From assembly GCA_009773645.1 (NCBI GenBank), contig WSYB01000018.1:117452-181451 (forward strand): a DNA stretch of 64,000 bases, given 5' to 3'. The notes under the pieces were generated by a model. It saw nothing but the letters and a program-made list of their open reading frames with translations, made no database searches and had not been told where the DNA came from. The DNA is from Geobacteraceae bacterium (GTDB lineage Bacteria > Desulfobacterota > Desulfuromonadia > Geobacterales > Geobacteraceae). Of this stretch, positions 16,162 to 24,394 are shown in pieces (the stretch's first letter is position 1; the number at the start of each line of letters is the position of its first letter). A program made the position numbers and the translations under genes.

Positions 16162-16809
16162 TTATTTTTCAATCTTCAGTTTCCCCGGTTTGAGCATCCG
16201 GGAGAAATCTTTCGGAGGGACGGTTCTCCTGAGTTTTTCCACCGCACCCCGGGACTGCAGGCGTTCGTGGATCTGATACCATACGCATTCAGCCTCCGGA
16301 TCGGTCTCGCAGTGGCCGTTGTCCATGCCGCCGCACGGACCGTTCAGAAGTCCCTTGGGGCACACGGTTACCGGACAGATGCCGCCGGTTTCCGTCAGGA
16401 TGCACTCGCCGCAGAGGGAACATTTCTGCTCGAACTGGCCGAAACGGCGGATGTTGCCGAGGAACAGGGTGTCCAGACCGGCGACGGTTTTCTTCGGGGT
16501 CCCCGACGATACGGACTGGACCCCGGCGCCGCAGGCAAGGACCAGAAGCGCGTCGGCCTCTTCCACCATCTCTTTCTTGGAGCGCAGGTCGCGGCCTGAC
16601 CGCAGCATGTGGCAGGCCTCGTCGATAACGATGGAGCCGGTTATCTCTTTGCCTGCGGCTGTCAGAGCCTCCTGCATCTGCCAGATTTCTTCCTCGCCGC
16701 CCGCTTTGCAGACCGTTGCACATTTGGCGCAGCCGATCAGGAAGACCCTGGCGCTTCCTTCCAGGGCGGAGAGGATCTCCGAGAGAGGTTTTTGTTTGCT
16801 GATGATCAT
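16162..16809 (-). CDS. metV: MetV-like methylenetetrahydrofolate reductase zinc/Fe-S subunit
   Basis: A 215-residue protein with two cysteine regions: FLIGCAKCATVCKAGGE near residue 25 and a C-terminal cluster (KCSLCGECILTETGGICPV then CPKGLLNGPCGGM). This pattern is that of MetV, the partner of MetF in acetogens and delta-proteobacteria. The start codon of metF follows directly, so they are translationally coupled. The subunit likely passes electrons to the MetF flavin. Confidence 0.88.
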   Translation of the reverse strand: MIISKQKPLSEILSALEGSARVFLIGCAKCATVCKAGGEEEIWQMQEALTAAGKEITGSIVIDEACHMLRSGRDLRSKKEMVEEADALLVLACGAGVQSVSSGTPKKTVAGLDTLFLGNIRRFGQFEQKCSLCGECILTETGGICPVTVCPKGLLNGPCGGMDNGHCETDPEAECVWYQIHERLQSRGAVEKLRRTVPPKDFSRMLKPGKLKIEK

Positions 16810-16819
16810 TATTAACCCT

Positions 16820-16896
16820 GGCTAAAGGCAAATGGCTAAAGGCTAAAGGTTTTTGTTTTTTCCTTTTGCCCTACGCCCTTAGTCTTTAGCCTCTCT
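16820..16896. repeat. 7-bp periodic array (GGCTAAA type), hairpin
   Basis: Eleven exact heptamers run GGCTAAA, GGCAAAT, GGCTAAA, GGCTAAA, GGTTTTT, GTTTTTT, CCTTTTG, CCCTACG, CCCTTAG, TCTTTAG, CCTCTCT. The right half is approximately the complement of the left. It extends into the last codons of folD, encoding part of its tail. Confidence 0.85.
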
Positions 16897-17730
16897 TTTC
16901 GCCGATTCCACCGTATTGTACAGGAGCATGGTTATGGTCATCGGCCCCACCCCTCCCGGCACGGGGGTAATGGCCGAGGCGCGCAGGGAGGCCTTCTCGA
17001 ATTCCACGTCACCGACCAGCTTCTTCTCACCGACCCGGTTTACTCCCACGTCGATGACTACCGCCCCTTCCTTGATCCACTCTCCCTTGATCATCTCCGG
17101 CTGCCCCACGGCGGCGATCAGGACATCGGCCATCCTGACCTTCTCGGCCAGATCCCTGGTTTTTGAGTGACAGAGGGTGACGGTGGCGTGCTGCTGGAGG
17201 CACATGAACGCCACCGGCTTGCCGACGATGTTGGAGCGGCCGACCACCACCACTTCCTTGCCGGCCAGCTCAACGCCCGCCTCCTTCATCATCACCATTA
17301 CGCCGTAGGGGGTGCAGGGCTGGAAGAGGGGTTTTCCCACCACCAGCCGGCCGACGTTGTAAGGGTGAAAGCCGTCCACATCCTTGTGCGGCGAGATGGC
17401 CTCCAGCACCTTCTCCGTGTCGATATGTTTTGGGAGGGGGAGCTGCACCAGGATGCCGTGGATGCACGGGTCCCTGTTCAGCTTGTCGATCAGGGCAAGG
17501 AGTTCCGCCTCAGGGGTTTCGGCCGGGAGCTTGTATTCGTCGGAGAAAATACCCACGTCCTGGCAGGCCTTCTCCTTCATGCTGACGTAGACCTTGCTCG
17601 CCGGGTCTTCACCCACCAGGACCACCGCCAGCCCGGGTTTCACTCCCTTTGCCTCCAGCCGATTCACTTCTACCGCAATTTCCCCGCGGATCTTTGCCGC
17701 AATGGCCTTGCCGTCGATGATCTTTGCCAT
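16879..17730 (-). CDS. folD: Bifunctional methylenetetrahydrofolate dehydrogenase/cyclohydrolase
   Basis: A 283-residue FolD that interconverts methylene-, methenyl- and formyl-tetrahydrofolate. The catalytic Lys is in [14 protein letters not shown] (about 50), the folate site includes PCTPYGVM, and GRSNIVGKP (about 165) is the NADP-binding loop. [12 protein letters not shown] closes the protein. The last few residues (REAKD) are encoded by the 7-bp repeat array. With metV and metF downstream it forms a C1-folate operon. Confidence 0.96.
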   Translation of the reverse strand: MAKIIDGKAIAAKIRGEIAVEVNRLEAKGVKPGLAVVLVGEDPASKVYVSMKEKACQDVGIFSDEYKLPAETPEAELLALIDKLNRDPCIHGILVQLPLPKHIDTEKVLEAISPHKDVDGFHPYNVGRLVVGKPLFQPCTPYGVMVMMKEAGVELAGKEVVVVGRSNIVGKPVAFMCLQQHATVTLCHSKTRDLAEKVRMADVLIAAVGQPEMIKGEWIKEGAVVIDVGVNRVGEKKLVGDVEFEKASLRASAITPVPGGVGPMTITMLLYNTVESAKREAKD

Positions 17731-17882
17731 GTAGCTGACTCCTGAAAAATGGTATTGAACCGAGAGAATAATAAGTAACGCAGAGTGATTTGTAAAGCGT
17801 TTTCCGGCTGTTCAAAGCCTCAGAAAGTGTTTACAGTTTCCAAAGGCTCGGGAGCGACTGCAAATTTCTCATCAATTCCGTA

Positions 17883-17911
17883 TTGACATTAAAATATAAC
17901 TACCATATATT
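17883..17911 (+). promoter_or_regulatory. Sigma-70 promoter ahead of the first GEMM riboswitch
   Basis: TTGACA (17883-17888), a 17-bp AT-rich spacer and TATATT (17906-17911) make a near-consensus promoter. The predicted start is about 35 nt ahead of the riboswitch aptamer. Confidence 0.85.
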
Positions 17912-17954
17912 CAGCTCCCGATCATCATACATATTCCGCAATCAGCAGAGCGGA

Positions 17955-18030
17955 TAACGACAATACTAAACCACCCGCGAGGGTGGGGCGGAAAGCCCAC
18001 AGGGTCTCACTGAGACAGCCGGGTTGCCGA
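17955..18030 (+). ncRNA. GEMM-I riboswitch, cyclic AMP-GMP-like Geobacter type
   Basis: The sequence has the GEMM-I core: ACTAAACCACCCGCGAGGGTGG (a GNRA-like GCGA loop), then GGGCGGAAAGCC, then a second arm with GGGTCTCACTGAGACAGCC and GGGTTGCCGA. In c-di-GMP-I RNAs the ligand-contacting position before AAACC is G; here the local sequence CTAAACC suggests A, the change tied to 3',3'-cGAMP sensing in Geobacter. A terminator overlaps its 3' side. The downstream gene encodes a cytochrome c lipoprotein, the usual target class in Geobacter. Confidence 0.88.
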
Positions 18031-18074
18031 ATTATCTTAACCAGATATGACGCGACCCGGCTGTCTTTTTTTTT
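18014..18074 (+). terminator. Terminator of the first GEMM riboswitch
   Basis: GACAGCCGGGT (18014-18024) pairs with ACCCGGCTGTC (18055-18065), followed by nine Ts. The 5' arm is part of the aptamer, so ligand binding should prevent the terminator and switch the downstream gene on. Confidence 0.88.
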
Positions 18075-18212
18075 GCAGCCATGACGGACTTGCAAGCCGT
18101 CGCGCCGGGAGTCGCAGAAAGGGGGGATATAACGAGTTGAGTCAGCCTTGATTGCTTACGGCTGTTAATCTATCGAAGTTTAAACCTTTTACTGACATCA
18201 AAGGAGGAATGT

Positions 18213-19505
18213 ATGAATATCCAGATAACTGTCCGCATAATCGCTCTCATGCTCGTTACGTTGATCACGGCAGCATGCGGAGGCGGCGCCGGTACAAATA
18301 CCGGTGGTCCGTCGCCCACAGCCGTCACCACCGGGGTGATCACCGCAATAAATGGAAAAACCGGCGGCAAGGAAGCCTCGCCCACTGGAGCCGCAATCAC
18401 CATAACCATCCGGGTCAACGGCGTAGACTACGCCGTTGACAGCGGCCAGCTCCTCTTGGATGACGACGATCAGCTCGAGATCGGAATGGTGGTGACCATC
18501 AAGAGCCATCACGACGACCCCCTCGGCATGTGGCGTGCCGTTGAGATCAACTGCGATCACTTTCTCAAAGGGCCGGTCTCTTCGGTCGATCCCGTGGCAG
18601 GGACCCTGGTGGTCCTCGGTCAGACAGTCGCGGCTGACAGCGCCACGATCCTTGATCATTTTCAAACCTTTTCCGACCTGGAGCAGGGGGACATGGTGGT
18701 TGTCAGCGGCTACCTGGACGCCAACGGGGAAGTCCGGGCAACGCGGATCGACCTGAAACCGTTCCCGTTTATCCCCGACTATACCCCTGTCAAGCTCATC
18801 GGCCAAGTTGATGCTGTGGGGGGACACATTGAGCACGAAGATGATGAAGATGACGAAGATGACGAAGATGACGAAGATGACGAAGATGACGAAGATGACG
18901 ATAAGCATGAGGGGTTCCACGCGCACACCCTAGCCGTCGGTCCGCTGGTTGTCACCAGCGCCAGACCGCTATCGGACGACATCAGTGAAGGCTCCCTGGT
19001 GAAGGTCATAGGGACCCTCAGCACGGTTGACGGCCCACTCGCCGCCATGTCGGTGCGACTGAAAGCCCACGGGCTGCAAGAGTCAGTGAAAGTCGAGATT
19101 GAGGGTTTTGTGACGAACCTTTCGCCGGCAGACGGTACATTTACCATCGGCGGGCTCCTGGTGGACGCCCATGGGCTGAGCCTGGCCGGCATAGAGGAAA
19201 ACGACCTGGTGGAGGTGGAAGGGAGACTGGTCAACGGTGTCCTGGTTGCCAGTGAAATCGAGATGGAACGGCGCCATTACGAGTACAGCCACATAGCACC
19301 ACATCTGCCGGCTCTGCCGGCGGGACAGATGGTATTCGCCCTTAACTGCGCCACTTGTCACAACCTGACCGGCGCATCGGTCATGAACCTTGCCGGCAAG
19401 GGGGGGCTCGTCGTTACGAAGTTCCCAACACCGGGCACTGCAGGACACAAGGGAATCACCCTCTCATCCCGGCAGACAGATGAACTCCAGGGGTTCCTCA
19501 GGTAA
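18213..19505 (+). CDS. Lipoprotein with DUF5666-like repeats and a C-terminal cytochrome c motif
   Basis: A 430-residue exported protein. The signal peptide ends in LITAAC (Cys22), a lipobox. The middle contains repeated beta-rich segments with GxVTAI/VGxxV patterns like DUF5666 (GMVVTIKSHHDD, GDMVVVSGYLDANGEVRATRI, GSLVKVIGTLSTVDG). Around residues 209-233 is a purely acidic tract of repeated D-D-E. The C-terminus has one haem c site, CATCH (about 386-390), preceded by FALNC. AAGGAGG precedes the ATG. The riboswitch upstream ties it to cyclic dinucleotide control, fitting a role in extracellular electron transfer. Confidence 0.82.
   Translation: MNIQITVRIIALMLVTLITAACGGGAGTNTGGPSPTAVTTGVITAINGKTGGKEASPTGAAITITIRVNGVDYAVDSGQLLLDDDDQLEIGMVVTIKSHHDDPLGMWRAVEINCDHFLKGPVSSVDPVAGTLVVLGQTVAADSATILDHFQTFSDLEQGDMVVVSGYLDANGEVRATRIDLKPFPFIPDYTPVKLIGQVDAVGGHIEHEDDEDDEDDEDDEDDEDDEDDDKHEGFHAHTLAVGPLVVTSARPLSDDISEGSLVKVIGTLSTVDGPLAAMSVRLKAHGLQESVKVEIEGFVTNLSPADGTFTIGGLLVDAHGLSLAGIEENDLVEVEGRLVNGVLVASEIEMERRHYEYSHIAPHLPALPAGQMVFALNCATCHNLTGASVMNLAGKGGLVVTKFPTPGTAGHKGITLSSRQTDELQGFLR
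18838..18903. repeat. 9-bp tandem repeat encoding an acidic tract
   Basis: About seven copies of GATGACGAA in tandem lie within the cytochrome lipoprotein gene and encode repeating D-D-E. Exact repetition at the DNA level implies slippage-driven length variation between strains. Confidence 0.9.
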
Positions 19506-19601
19506 CGTACCTCGGTCGGGGAGGAGGCGTGGCTTGCGTACGGTTCCGTACGGTGAGCATTTAACCGGCTGCCTGATGAACCGCAAGCGCCGGGAAATCA
19601 A

Positions 19602-19638
19602 AAGCGGGATGCCTGAATTGATCCGGCATCCCGCTTTT
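19602..19638. terminator. Bidirectional intrinsic terminator
   Basis: AAAGCGGGATGCC and GGCATCCCGCTTTTT form a strong hairpin with A and T tracts on the two sides. It sits between the convergent cytochrome lipoprotein and FmdB-type genes and can serve both. Confidence 0.88.
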
Positions 19639-19668
19639 TGTGTTGGAAATCAGGGTGTTTCGGTATTG

Positions 19669-19917
19669 TCAGGCCGCGGCCGACGGACAGCCGGCGCAGC
19701 TGCCGCCCGACGGGCAGGCCGGGGCTTCGGAGCCTTTCTTGTTGCCGTAACCTTCCGCGTGCCACCCGCCACCCTTGAGGGTAAAGGCTGTGCTGGAAAT
19801 GAGCTTGGCTACTTCGCCGCCGCATTTGGGGCATTCCTTGACCGGGTCGTCGGAAAACTTCTGGCGCATCTCGAACTGGTCACTGCAGGCGTTGCATCGG
19901 TATTCATAGACTGGCAT
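19669..19917 (-). CDS. FmdB-family zinc ribbon protein
   Basis: An 82-residue small regulatory-type protein. MPVYEYRCNACSDQFE and ECPKCGGEVAKLIS provide the two CxxC knuckles of the FmdB/CxxC_CXXC_SSSS zinc ribbon; a glycine-rich Cys-containing tail (CPSGGSCAGCPS) follows. Members are associated with transcription regulation, but function is mostly unproven. Single gene with its own ribosome site (GGAGGT). Confidence 0.9.
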   Translation of the reverse strand: MPVYEYRCNACSDQFEMRQKFSDDPVKECPKCGGEVAKLISSTAFTLKGGGWHAEGYGNKKGSEAPACPSGGSCAGCPSAAA

Positions 19918-20005
19918 TGGTAATTCTACCTCCTAGTTAATCTTTTTCGTATTCAAATATAATGATTTGCTGTCAGGTTTGTCAAGGGGGTATTGAGTTA
20001 AGGCG

Positions 20006-20470
20006 TTAAACCAGCAGGCACCGCGCCATGGCGAAGAGGAGACGGGAACGGTAGATAATTCCGACCACCTTTTTCCCCTTGACCACCGGAATCCGCTGGA
20101 ACCTGTTCTTCACGAACAGGTCGGCCACGTCCAGGAGATTTGCGTCTTCGGTGACGGAAATCGCCTGCCAGTCCATCACGTCTTCGACAAGTCTGTCCCT
20201 GATGTTATGGCAGAGCGTGTCATAAAAGGCCGCATCGGGTTCTTCCGGTTTTTTATCCGCCGGAACGCTGTCCAGAAGAGCCTTCATGATGGTCAGGGCA
20301 GAGAGTATCCCTGCCAGTTCCCCCTTCTCATCGATCACGATCAGACCGGGAGCGGCATTGAGGTAGCTCTCGTCGCCGAAATTGTCTTTCAGGACTATGA
20401 TTGCCTCTCCCACCTGGGCCTTCATCGAGATGACAGGGACGTCGGTGATCATTATGTCTCGGGCTTTCAT
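20006..20470 (-). CDS. CBS-domain protein
   Basis: A 154-residue stand-alone CBS pair (MKARDIMITDVPVIS at the start, DRLVEDVMDWQAISVTED in the middle, FVKNRFQRIPVVKGKKVVGI near the end). Such proteins sense adenine nucleotides and regulate partners. The ATG at 20470 follows a G-rich ribosome site; the TTG two codons earlier is less likely. It lies 10 bp after the DUF167 gene in a yggT-divIVA-DUF167 operon. Confidence 0.88.
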   Translation of the reverse strand: MKARDIMITDVPVISMKAQVGEAIIVLKDNFGDESYLNAAPGLIVIDEKGELAGILSALTIMKALLDSVPADKKPEEPDAAFYDTLCHNIRDRLVEDVMDWQAISVTEDANLLDVADLFVKNRFQRIPVVKGKKVVGIIYRSRLLFAMARCLLV

Positions 20471-20486
20471 GGACAACCCCCCACGG

Positions 20487-20795
20487 TTATTTTATCAGCA
20501 AGAGGACAGTTTCGCTGGTGATCCCGCTTACCCTCACCGTCTTGTGACGGGACCTGGCGCCGGCGATTATCGTCACCCTCGACTTTGCCACCCCGAGCAG
20601 TTTCGCCAGAAACTCGATGCACAGCTTGTTGGCGGCGTCTTCCACCGGCGGGGAGGTGAGGCGCAGCTTGATCTCTTCACCCTGGATGCCGCAGATTTCA
20701 TTGCAGGATGCACGCGGCTGGACATGAATATTGAAGGTGACACCATCTGCAGTTTCGGTGATCTTCAGTTTCTCTTTTTCCGCATCACTCTTCAT
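20487..20795 (-). CDS. DUF167 (YggU) family protein
   Basis: A 102-residue DUF167 protein: VHVQPRASCNEICG-type segment (FNIHVQPRASCNE), LRLTSPPVEDAANKLC and GARSRHKTVRVSG are the family motifs. Its role is unknown, but the gene is very often next to yggT and divIVA in the division-associated cluster, as here. It overlaps the divIVA 3' end by 11 bp. Confidence 0.92.
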   Translation of the reverse strand: MKSDAEKEKLKITETADGVTFNIHVQPRASCNEICGIQGEEIKLRLTSPPVEDAANKLCIEFLAKLLGVAKSRVTIIAGARSRHKTVRVSGITSETVLLLIK

Positions 20796-21234
20796 TCAGT
20801 GCGAGCATTTTGTAGTGGGTGTCCAGCAGGGATTTGAACGCGGACTCAAACTGCAGCTTTTCCCTGCGCAGTTCCTGTATCTGGTTGTTCAGCTGAATCA
20901 GTTTGTTTTCGGCGTCGGCGAGAAGCCTCTCCGCCTTGAGTTCGGCCTCGGAAACGATCAACCTGGCCTCCTTCTCGGAGTTGGCCTTCATTTCTTCGAT
21001 TACCTTCTGGGCGGCCAGCATGGTTTCGCGCAGGTTGCCTTCCCGCTGCTTCATCTCATCGGCCTCCGCTGCGGCCTTGCGCGCCTGCTCCTTGAGCTCG
21101 GTGCTCTCGCGGATCAGTTCTTCCATCTCCTGGGCCACCGACTGCAGGAAAGCGTCCACATCCTCCGAGTCGAGCCCTCCCAGGAGTTTACCTTTGAACT
21201 GCTGCTGCCGTATGTCCAGAGGCGATATCTTCAC
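20785..21234 (-). CDS. divIVA: DivIVA-domain cell division protein
   Basis: A 149-residue DivIVA/GpsB-type coiled-coil protein. The N-terminal membrane-targeting motif (ISPLDIRQQQFKGKLLGGLDSEDVDAFL, residues about 3-30) precedes a continuous coiled coil (about 35-140). These proteins bind curved membrane at poles and septa and organise division or wall growth. Gene order yggT-divIVA-DUF167 supports the assignment. Confidence 0.93.
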   Translation of the reverse strand: MKISPLDIRQQQFKGKLLGGLDSEDVDAFLQSVAQEMEELIRESTELKEQARKAAAEADEMKQREGNLRETMLAAQKVIEEMKANSEKEARLIVSEAELKAERLLADAENKLIQLNNQIQELRREKLQFESAFKSLLDTHYKMLALNEE

Positions 21235-21236
21235 GT

Positions 21237-21548
21237 TTAACCACCAATCCCGAATTTCAGTCGATTGACCAGCTCAAACATTGAATTGATGACGAATTTT
21301 TGCAGGAAAAAGATCGTCAGAAGTACAACAAGGGGGGAGAGGTCGAGTCCCCCGGTATTGGGCAGTATCCGGCGTACACGTAACAGGACCGGCTCTGTGG
21401 CCCGGTAGAGGAAACTGACGATGGGGTTGTAAGGATCGGGATTGACCCAGGAGAGGATTGCCCTGGCAATGATAACATACATATAGATGGTGAGGGTAAA
21501 TTCCAGTACATAGGCAACGGCATTCAGAAAATTGGCTAAAATAAACAT
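21237..21548 (-). CDS. YggT family membrane protein
   Basis: A 103-residue protein with two hydrophobic regions (about 3-30 and 65-90) and the YggT signature ARAILSWVNPDPYNPIV...LYRATEPVL. Role is linked to division or osmotic resistance in other bacteria. First gene of the divIVA operon, ending 2 bp before divIVA. Confidence 0.9.
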   Translation of the reverse strand: MFILANFLNAVAYVLEFTLTIYMYVIIARAILSWVNPDPYNPIVSFLYRATEPVLLRVRRILPNTGGLDLSPLVVLLTIFFLQKFVINSMFELVNRLKFGIGG

Positions 21549-21707
21549 TAAGTGCCCCTGGTATAAATTATTAGGACGACTCGAATTTTATACAGAAATT
21601 ATGCCCATATGTCAAGGGCGGCACGAATATGGCGAGTGTCCCGGTGATACGAAACCTGTTGCTCAAAAAGACGCACGCTGCCGGCAACAGGGCCGAGTGA
21701 ACCTTCG

Positions 21708-23045
21708 TTACAAATCTCCCACAGCCAGTTTCATGTGCGCCAGGGCGATGTAATGGGTGTACATTGCCTGGACGTAGGTGACCTGGGCGTTGTCCATGGC
21801 GGTTTCCGTGTCCAGAAGATCGGTGATGGTTCCGGCTCCCGCATCGTAGCGTGCCCTGGCCAGGCGCAGGCTCTCCGCGGCATCCGCCTTTGCGACAACT
21901 GCCGCTTGCACCGATTCATAGGTCTCGGTGAGGTTTGCGTAGGCGGTCCACACCTCCTGCTGAACGTTCAGGATGACCTGTTCCTTTTCCGCCTCCTTTC
22001 TTGAGAGGTCGGCCCGTGCCCTGGCCGTGTTGTGGACGCCGGCAAAGCCGGAGAATAGCGGCCACTGCACCGAAACCCCCAGCGACCAGTCCTTGTCCTG
22101 GGGGAGGAATTCGCTGTCCAGCCAGCCATATCCCGCTTCGGCCCTGATTTTGGGGCCGAACGTGCTTTTTGCCGATTTTACATTGTTCTCCCCTGCCGTA
22201 ATGTTATGGCCGGCCGCCCTGATCTCCGGGCGGCGGCTCATGGCATGGGCGTAAGCTTCGGTGATATCCACCGCTCCCGGCGCGGTCACCGGCTGCTCTT
22301 CCCTCTTTATGGCCAGCGCCAGGCTGGGTACGAGCCCCATTGTCCTGTTGAGGTTGCCACGGGCTATGCGCACCGCGTTCTCCGCCCTGACAAGCGAAAG
22401 CCTTGCATTGGCAACCTCGACACGGGCCCGCATCACGTCGGCCTGCGGCACGGCGCCGGCGGCTTTCCGTTCCCCGGCCAGGCGCAGATGGTCCTCGCCC
22501 CTTGTCAGGTGCTCTCCTGCCGCACCTTTTGCTTCCTGAGCCGCCAGAAGGGTGTAATAGGCTTCGGTAACCGCAATGATGATCCCCTGCCGGGTCCGCT
22601 CCGCGTCCTCCGCTGATGCTTTATGGGAGGCCCGGGCCGATTGCGCTTCGGCCTTCCGCTGGCCGCTGTCAAAGAGGGTAAAGCTCGCCTTTACTCCGGC
22701 GTTCCACTGATTCACAGGGCCGATAATGCTGGTAATGCCGGGAAAGTTGATGCTGCTCGGCAAGAAGGCATGGGTCTGCACCCGCCGGTAGCCGAGGTTC
22801 AGGGAGAGGTCGGGATAATAGGGCGCACGGGCCGCGTCAGCCGCTTCACCGGCTGCGGCAAACGTTTCCATGGCGGCCCGGTTGGCTGGGTTCTTGTCGA
22901 GGGCGATCCTGATGCAGGCGTCCAGTGAGAGCGGCTCAGCAGCGGTTGAAGCCGCTCTGCCGTTTTCTGTAACGGCTGCGCATACCGCCACGGCAACCAC
23001 CATTACGACCACACGCAGGAAACAGGCTGTATTGGTGCACATCAT
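21708..23045 (-). CDS. TolC family outer membrane channel
   Basis: A 445-residue TolC-type protein. The signal peptide is at residues 1-30 (LRVVVMVVAVAVCAAV...GRAAS); two OEP repeats follow, with long helical stretches (about 60-215 and 260-440) and the ARYDAGAGTITDLLDTE motif near the C-terminus. The ATG at 23045 has AAGGAGA upstream; the longer frame overlaps the permease gene. It is the last gene of the HlyD-ATPase-ATPase-permease-permease operon and would form its outer-membrane exit duct. Confidence 0.93.
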   Translation of the reverse strand: MMCTNTACFLRVVVMVVAVAVCAAVTENGRAASTAAEPLSLDACIRIALDKNPANRAAMETFAAAGEAADAARAPYYPDLSLNLGYRRVQTHAFLPSSINFPGITSIIGPVNQWNAGVKASFTLFDSGQRKAEAQSARASHKASAEDAERTRQGIIIAVTEAYYTLLAAQEAKGAAGEHLTRGEDHLRLAGERKAAGAVPQADVMRARVEVANARLSLVRAENAVRIARGNLNRTMGLVPSLALAIKREEQPVTAPGAVDITEAYAHAMSRRPEIRAAGHNITAGENNVKSAKSTFGPKIRAEAGYGWLDSEFLPQDKDWSLGVSVQWPLFSGFAGVHNTARARADLSRKEAEKEQVILNVQQEVWTAYANLTETYESVQAAVVAKADAAESLRLARARYDAGAGTITDLLDTETAMDNAQVTYVQAMYTHYIALAHMKLAVGDL

Positions 23046-23059
23046 GGATATTCTCCTTA

Positions 23060-24187
23060 CTATAACGTCTTTTTGAAGCGGCTCACCGCGAACCCGAGGA
23101 TGCAGGCGCCCAGAACGGCGAGGGCTGCCAACTGCGGCCAGAGGATGTCGAATCCCACCCCTTTGAGGAAGATGCCGCGGATGATGACCAGGTAGTAGCG
23201 GAGCGGGTTCAAGTAGGTGAGCCACTGTGCGGCTTCCGGCATGGTTTCGATGGGGAATGCGAAGCCGGAAAGGAGCATGGCCGGGAAGATGAAGAAGAAG
23301 GCGCTCATCATCGCCTGCTGTTGGGTGCGGCTGACGGTGGAGATGTAGAGGCCGAAACCGAGGGAGCTCATGAGAAAGAGGGCCGTGCCGCCGAACAGGA
23401 GCGGGATGCTCCCCCGGATCGGCACCTCGAACCAGAAGACGGCGACTGCCGTAATGATCGCCACATCGATAAAACCGATCAACACGAAGGGGATGGTCTT
23501 GCCGAGGATGAACTCCCCCTTGCCGATGGGGGTGACGATGATCTGCTCGATGGTGCCGATCTCCTTTTCCCGCACCACCGCCATGCTTGAGAGTAGCATG
23601 GTGATGATGAGGACGATATTGGCGATGACTGCCGGCACGTAATAGTTGCGGCTCTCCAGGTTTTCATTGAACCAGGCGCGGCTCGAAAGCTCCACTCCGC
23701 CGAGCCTTGACAGCCCATCGCCGCTTCCGGACGTCCGGGCCACCTGCAACTGGTCGCTGTAGCGGGCGGCTATTCTGGCCGCGTAATTCAGCACGATCCC
23801 GGCGGTATTGGAATCGGTTCCGTCCAGGATTATCTGCAGGGAGGCAGGCCGTCCGGCGCGCAGAAGCTCGCTGAGTCCCCGGTTCATCCTCAGCACCGCC
23901 TTGACCTCACCCCGGTCCACCAGCTCACGGACACGGTCCTCGCGGGAGACGTACTCGGTTATGTCGAAGTAGCCGGATTTGACGAACTGCGCCGCCAGTT
24001 CCCGGCTCTCCTGGGAGTTGTCCAGGTCGTAAATCGCCGTCTTCACGCGCCTCACGTCGGTGTTGACCGCGTAGCCGAAGACCACGGTCTGGAAAGCGGG
24101 GATAATGAAGAGGATGAACCGCATCCGCGGATCGCGGAGGGCCTGGATGAATTCCTTTATCAGCATGGATTTCAGTCGTTCGAGCAT
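23060..24187 (-). CDS. ABC-2 type transporter permease (YhhJ-like)
   Basis: A 375-residue permease: cytoplasmic start (MLIKEFIQALRDPRMRF), first membrane helix at about 22-42, a periplasmic region of about 130 residues, then five membrane helices and a C-terminal LNPLRYYLVIIRGIFLKGVG motif typical of ABC2_membrane proteins. It pairs with the permease at 24395-25528 as a heterodimer. The substrate is unknown (drug or lipid-like). Confidence 0.92.
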   Translation of the reverse strand: MLERLKSMLIKEFIQALRDPRMRFILFIIPAFQTVVFGYAVNTDVRRVKTAIYDLDNSQESRELAAQFVKSGYFDITEYVSREDRVRELVDRGEVKAVLRMNRGLSELLRAGRPASLQIILDGTDSNTAGIVLNYAARIAARYSDQLQVARTSGSGDGLSRLGGVELSSRAWFNENLESRNYYVPAVIANIVLIITMLLSSMAVVREKEIGTIEQIIVTPIGKGEFILGKTIPFVLIGFIDVAIITAVAVFWFEVPIRGSIPLLFGGTALFLMSSLGFGLYISTVSRTQQQAMMSAFFFIFPAMLLSGFAFPIETMPEAAQWLTYLNPLRYYLVIIRGIFLKGVGFDILWPQLAALAVLGACILGFAVSRFKKTL

Positions 24188-24205
24188 TTGTTCACCCTAT
24201 AATCT

Positions 24206-24384
24206 GCCACGGAGCCACAGAGGCACGGAGAAAGACGATATGCTTTTGGACGCAGATGCACGCAGAAAAAGCGGATTTAAAGACCTTATAAGCTTTATGG
24301 TTTTGGTTCTAATCTGCGTTCATCCTGTAAATCTGCGTCCCATGAAAGGTTTTAAGATTTTGTTGTTCTCCGTGTCTCTGTGGC
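24206..24384. repeat. MITE-like element with 8-bp periodic inverted ends (copy A)
   Basis: The left end reads CCACGGAG, CCACAGAG, GCACGGAG (8-bp period); the right end, TTCTCCGTGTCTCTGTGGC, is its complement. The interior has smaller inverted CTGCGT motifs. It separates the two permease genes. Copies B-D are at 25540, 43442 and 57938. Confidence 0.85.
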
Positions 24385-24394
24385 GGATGTTAAA

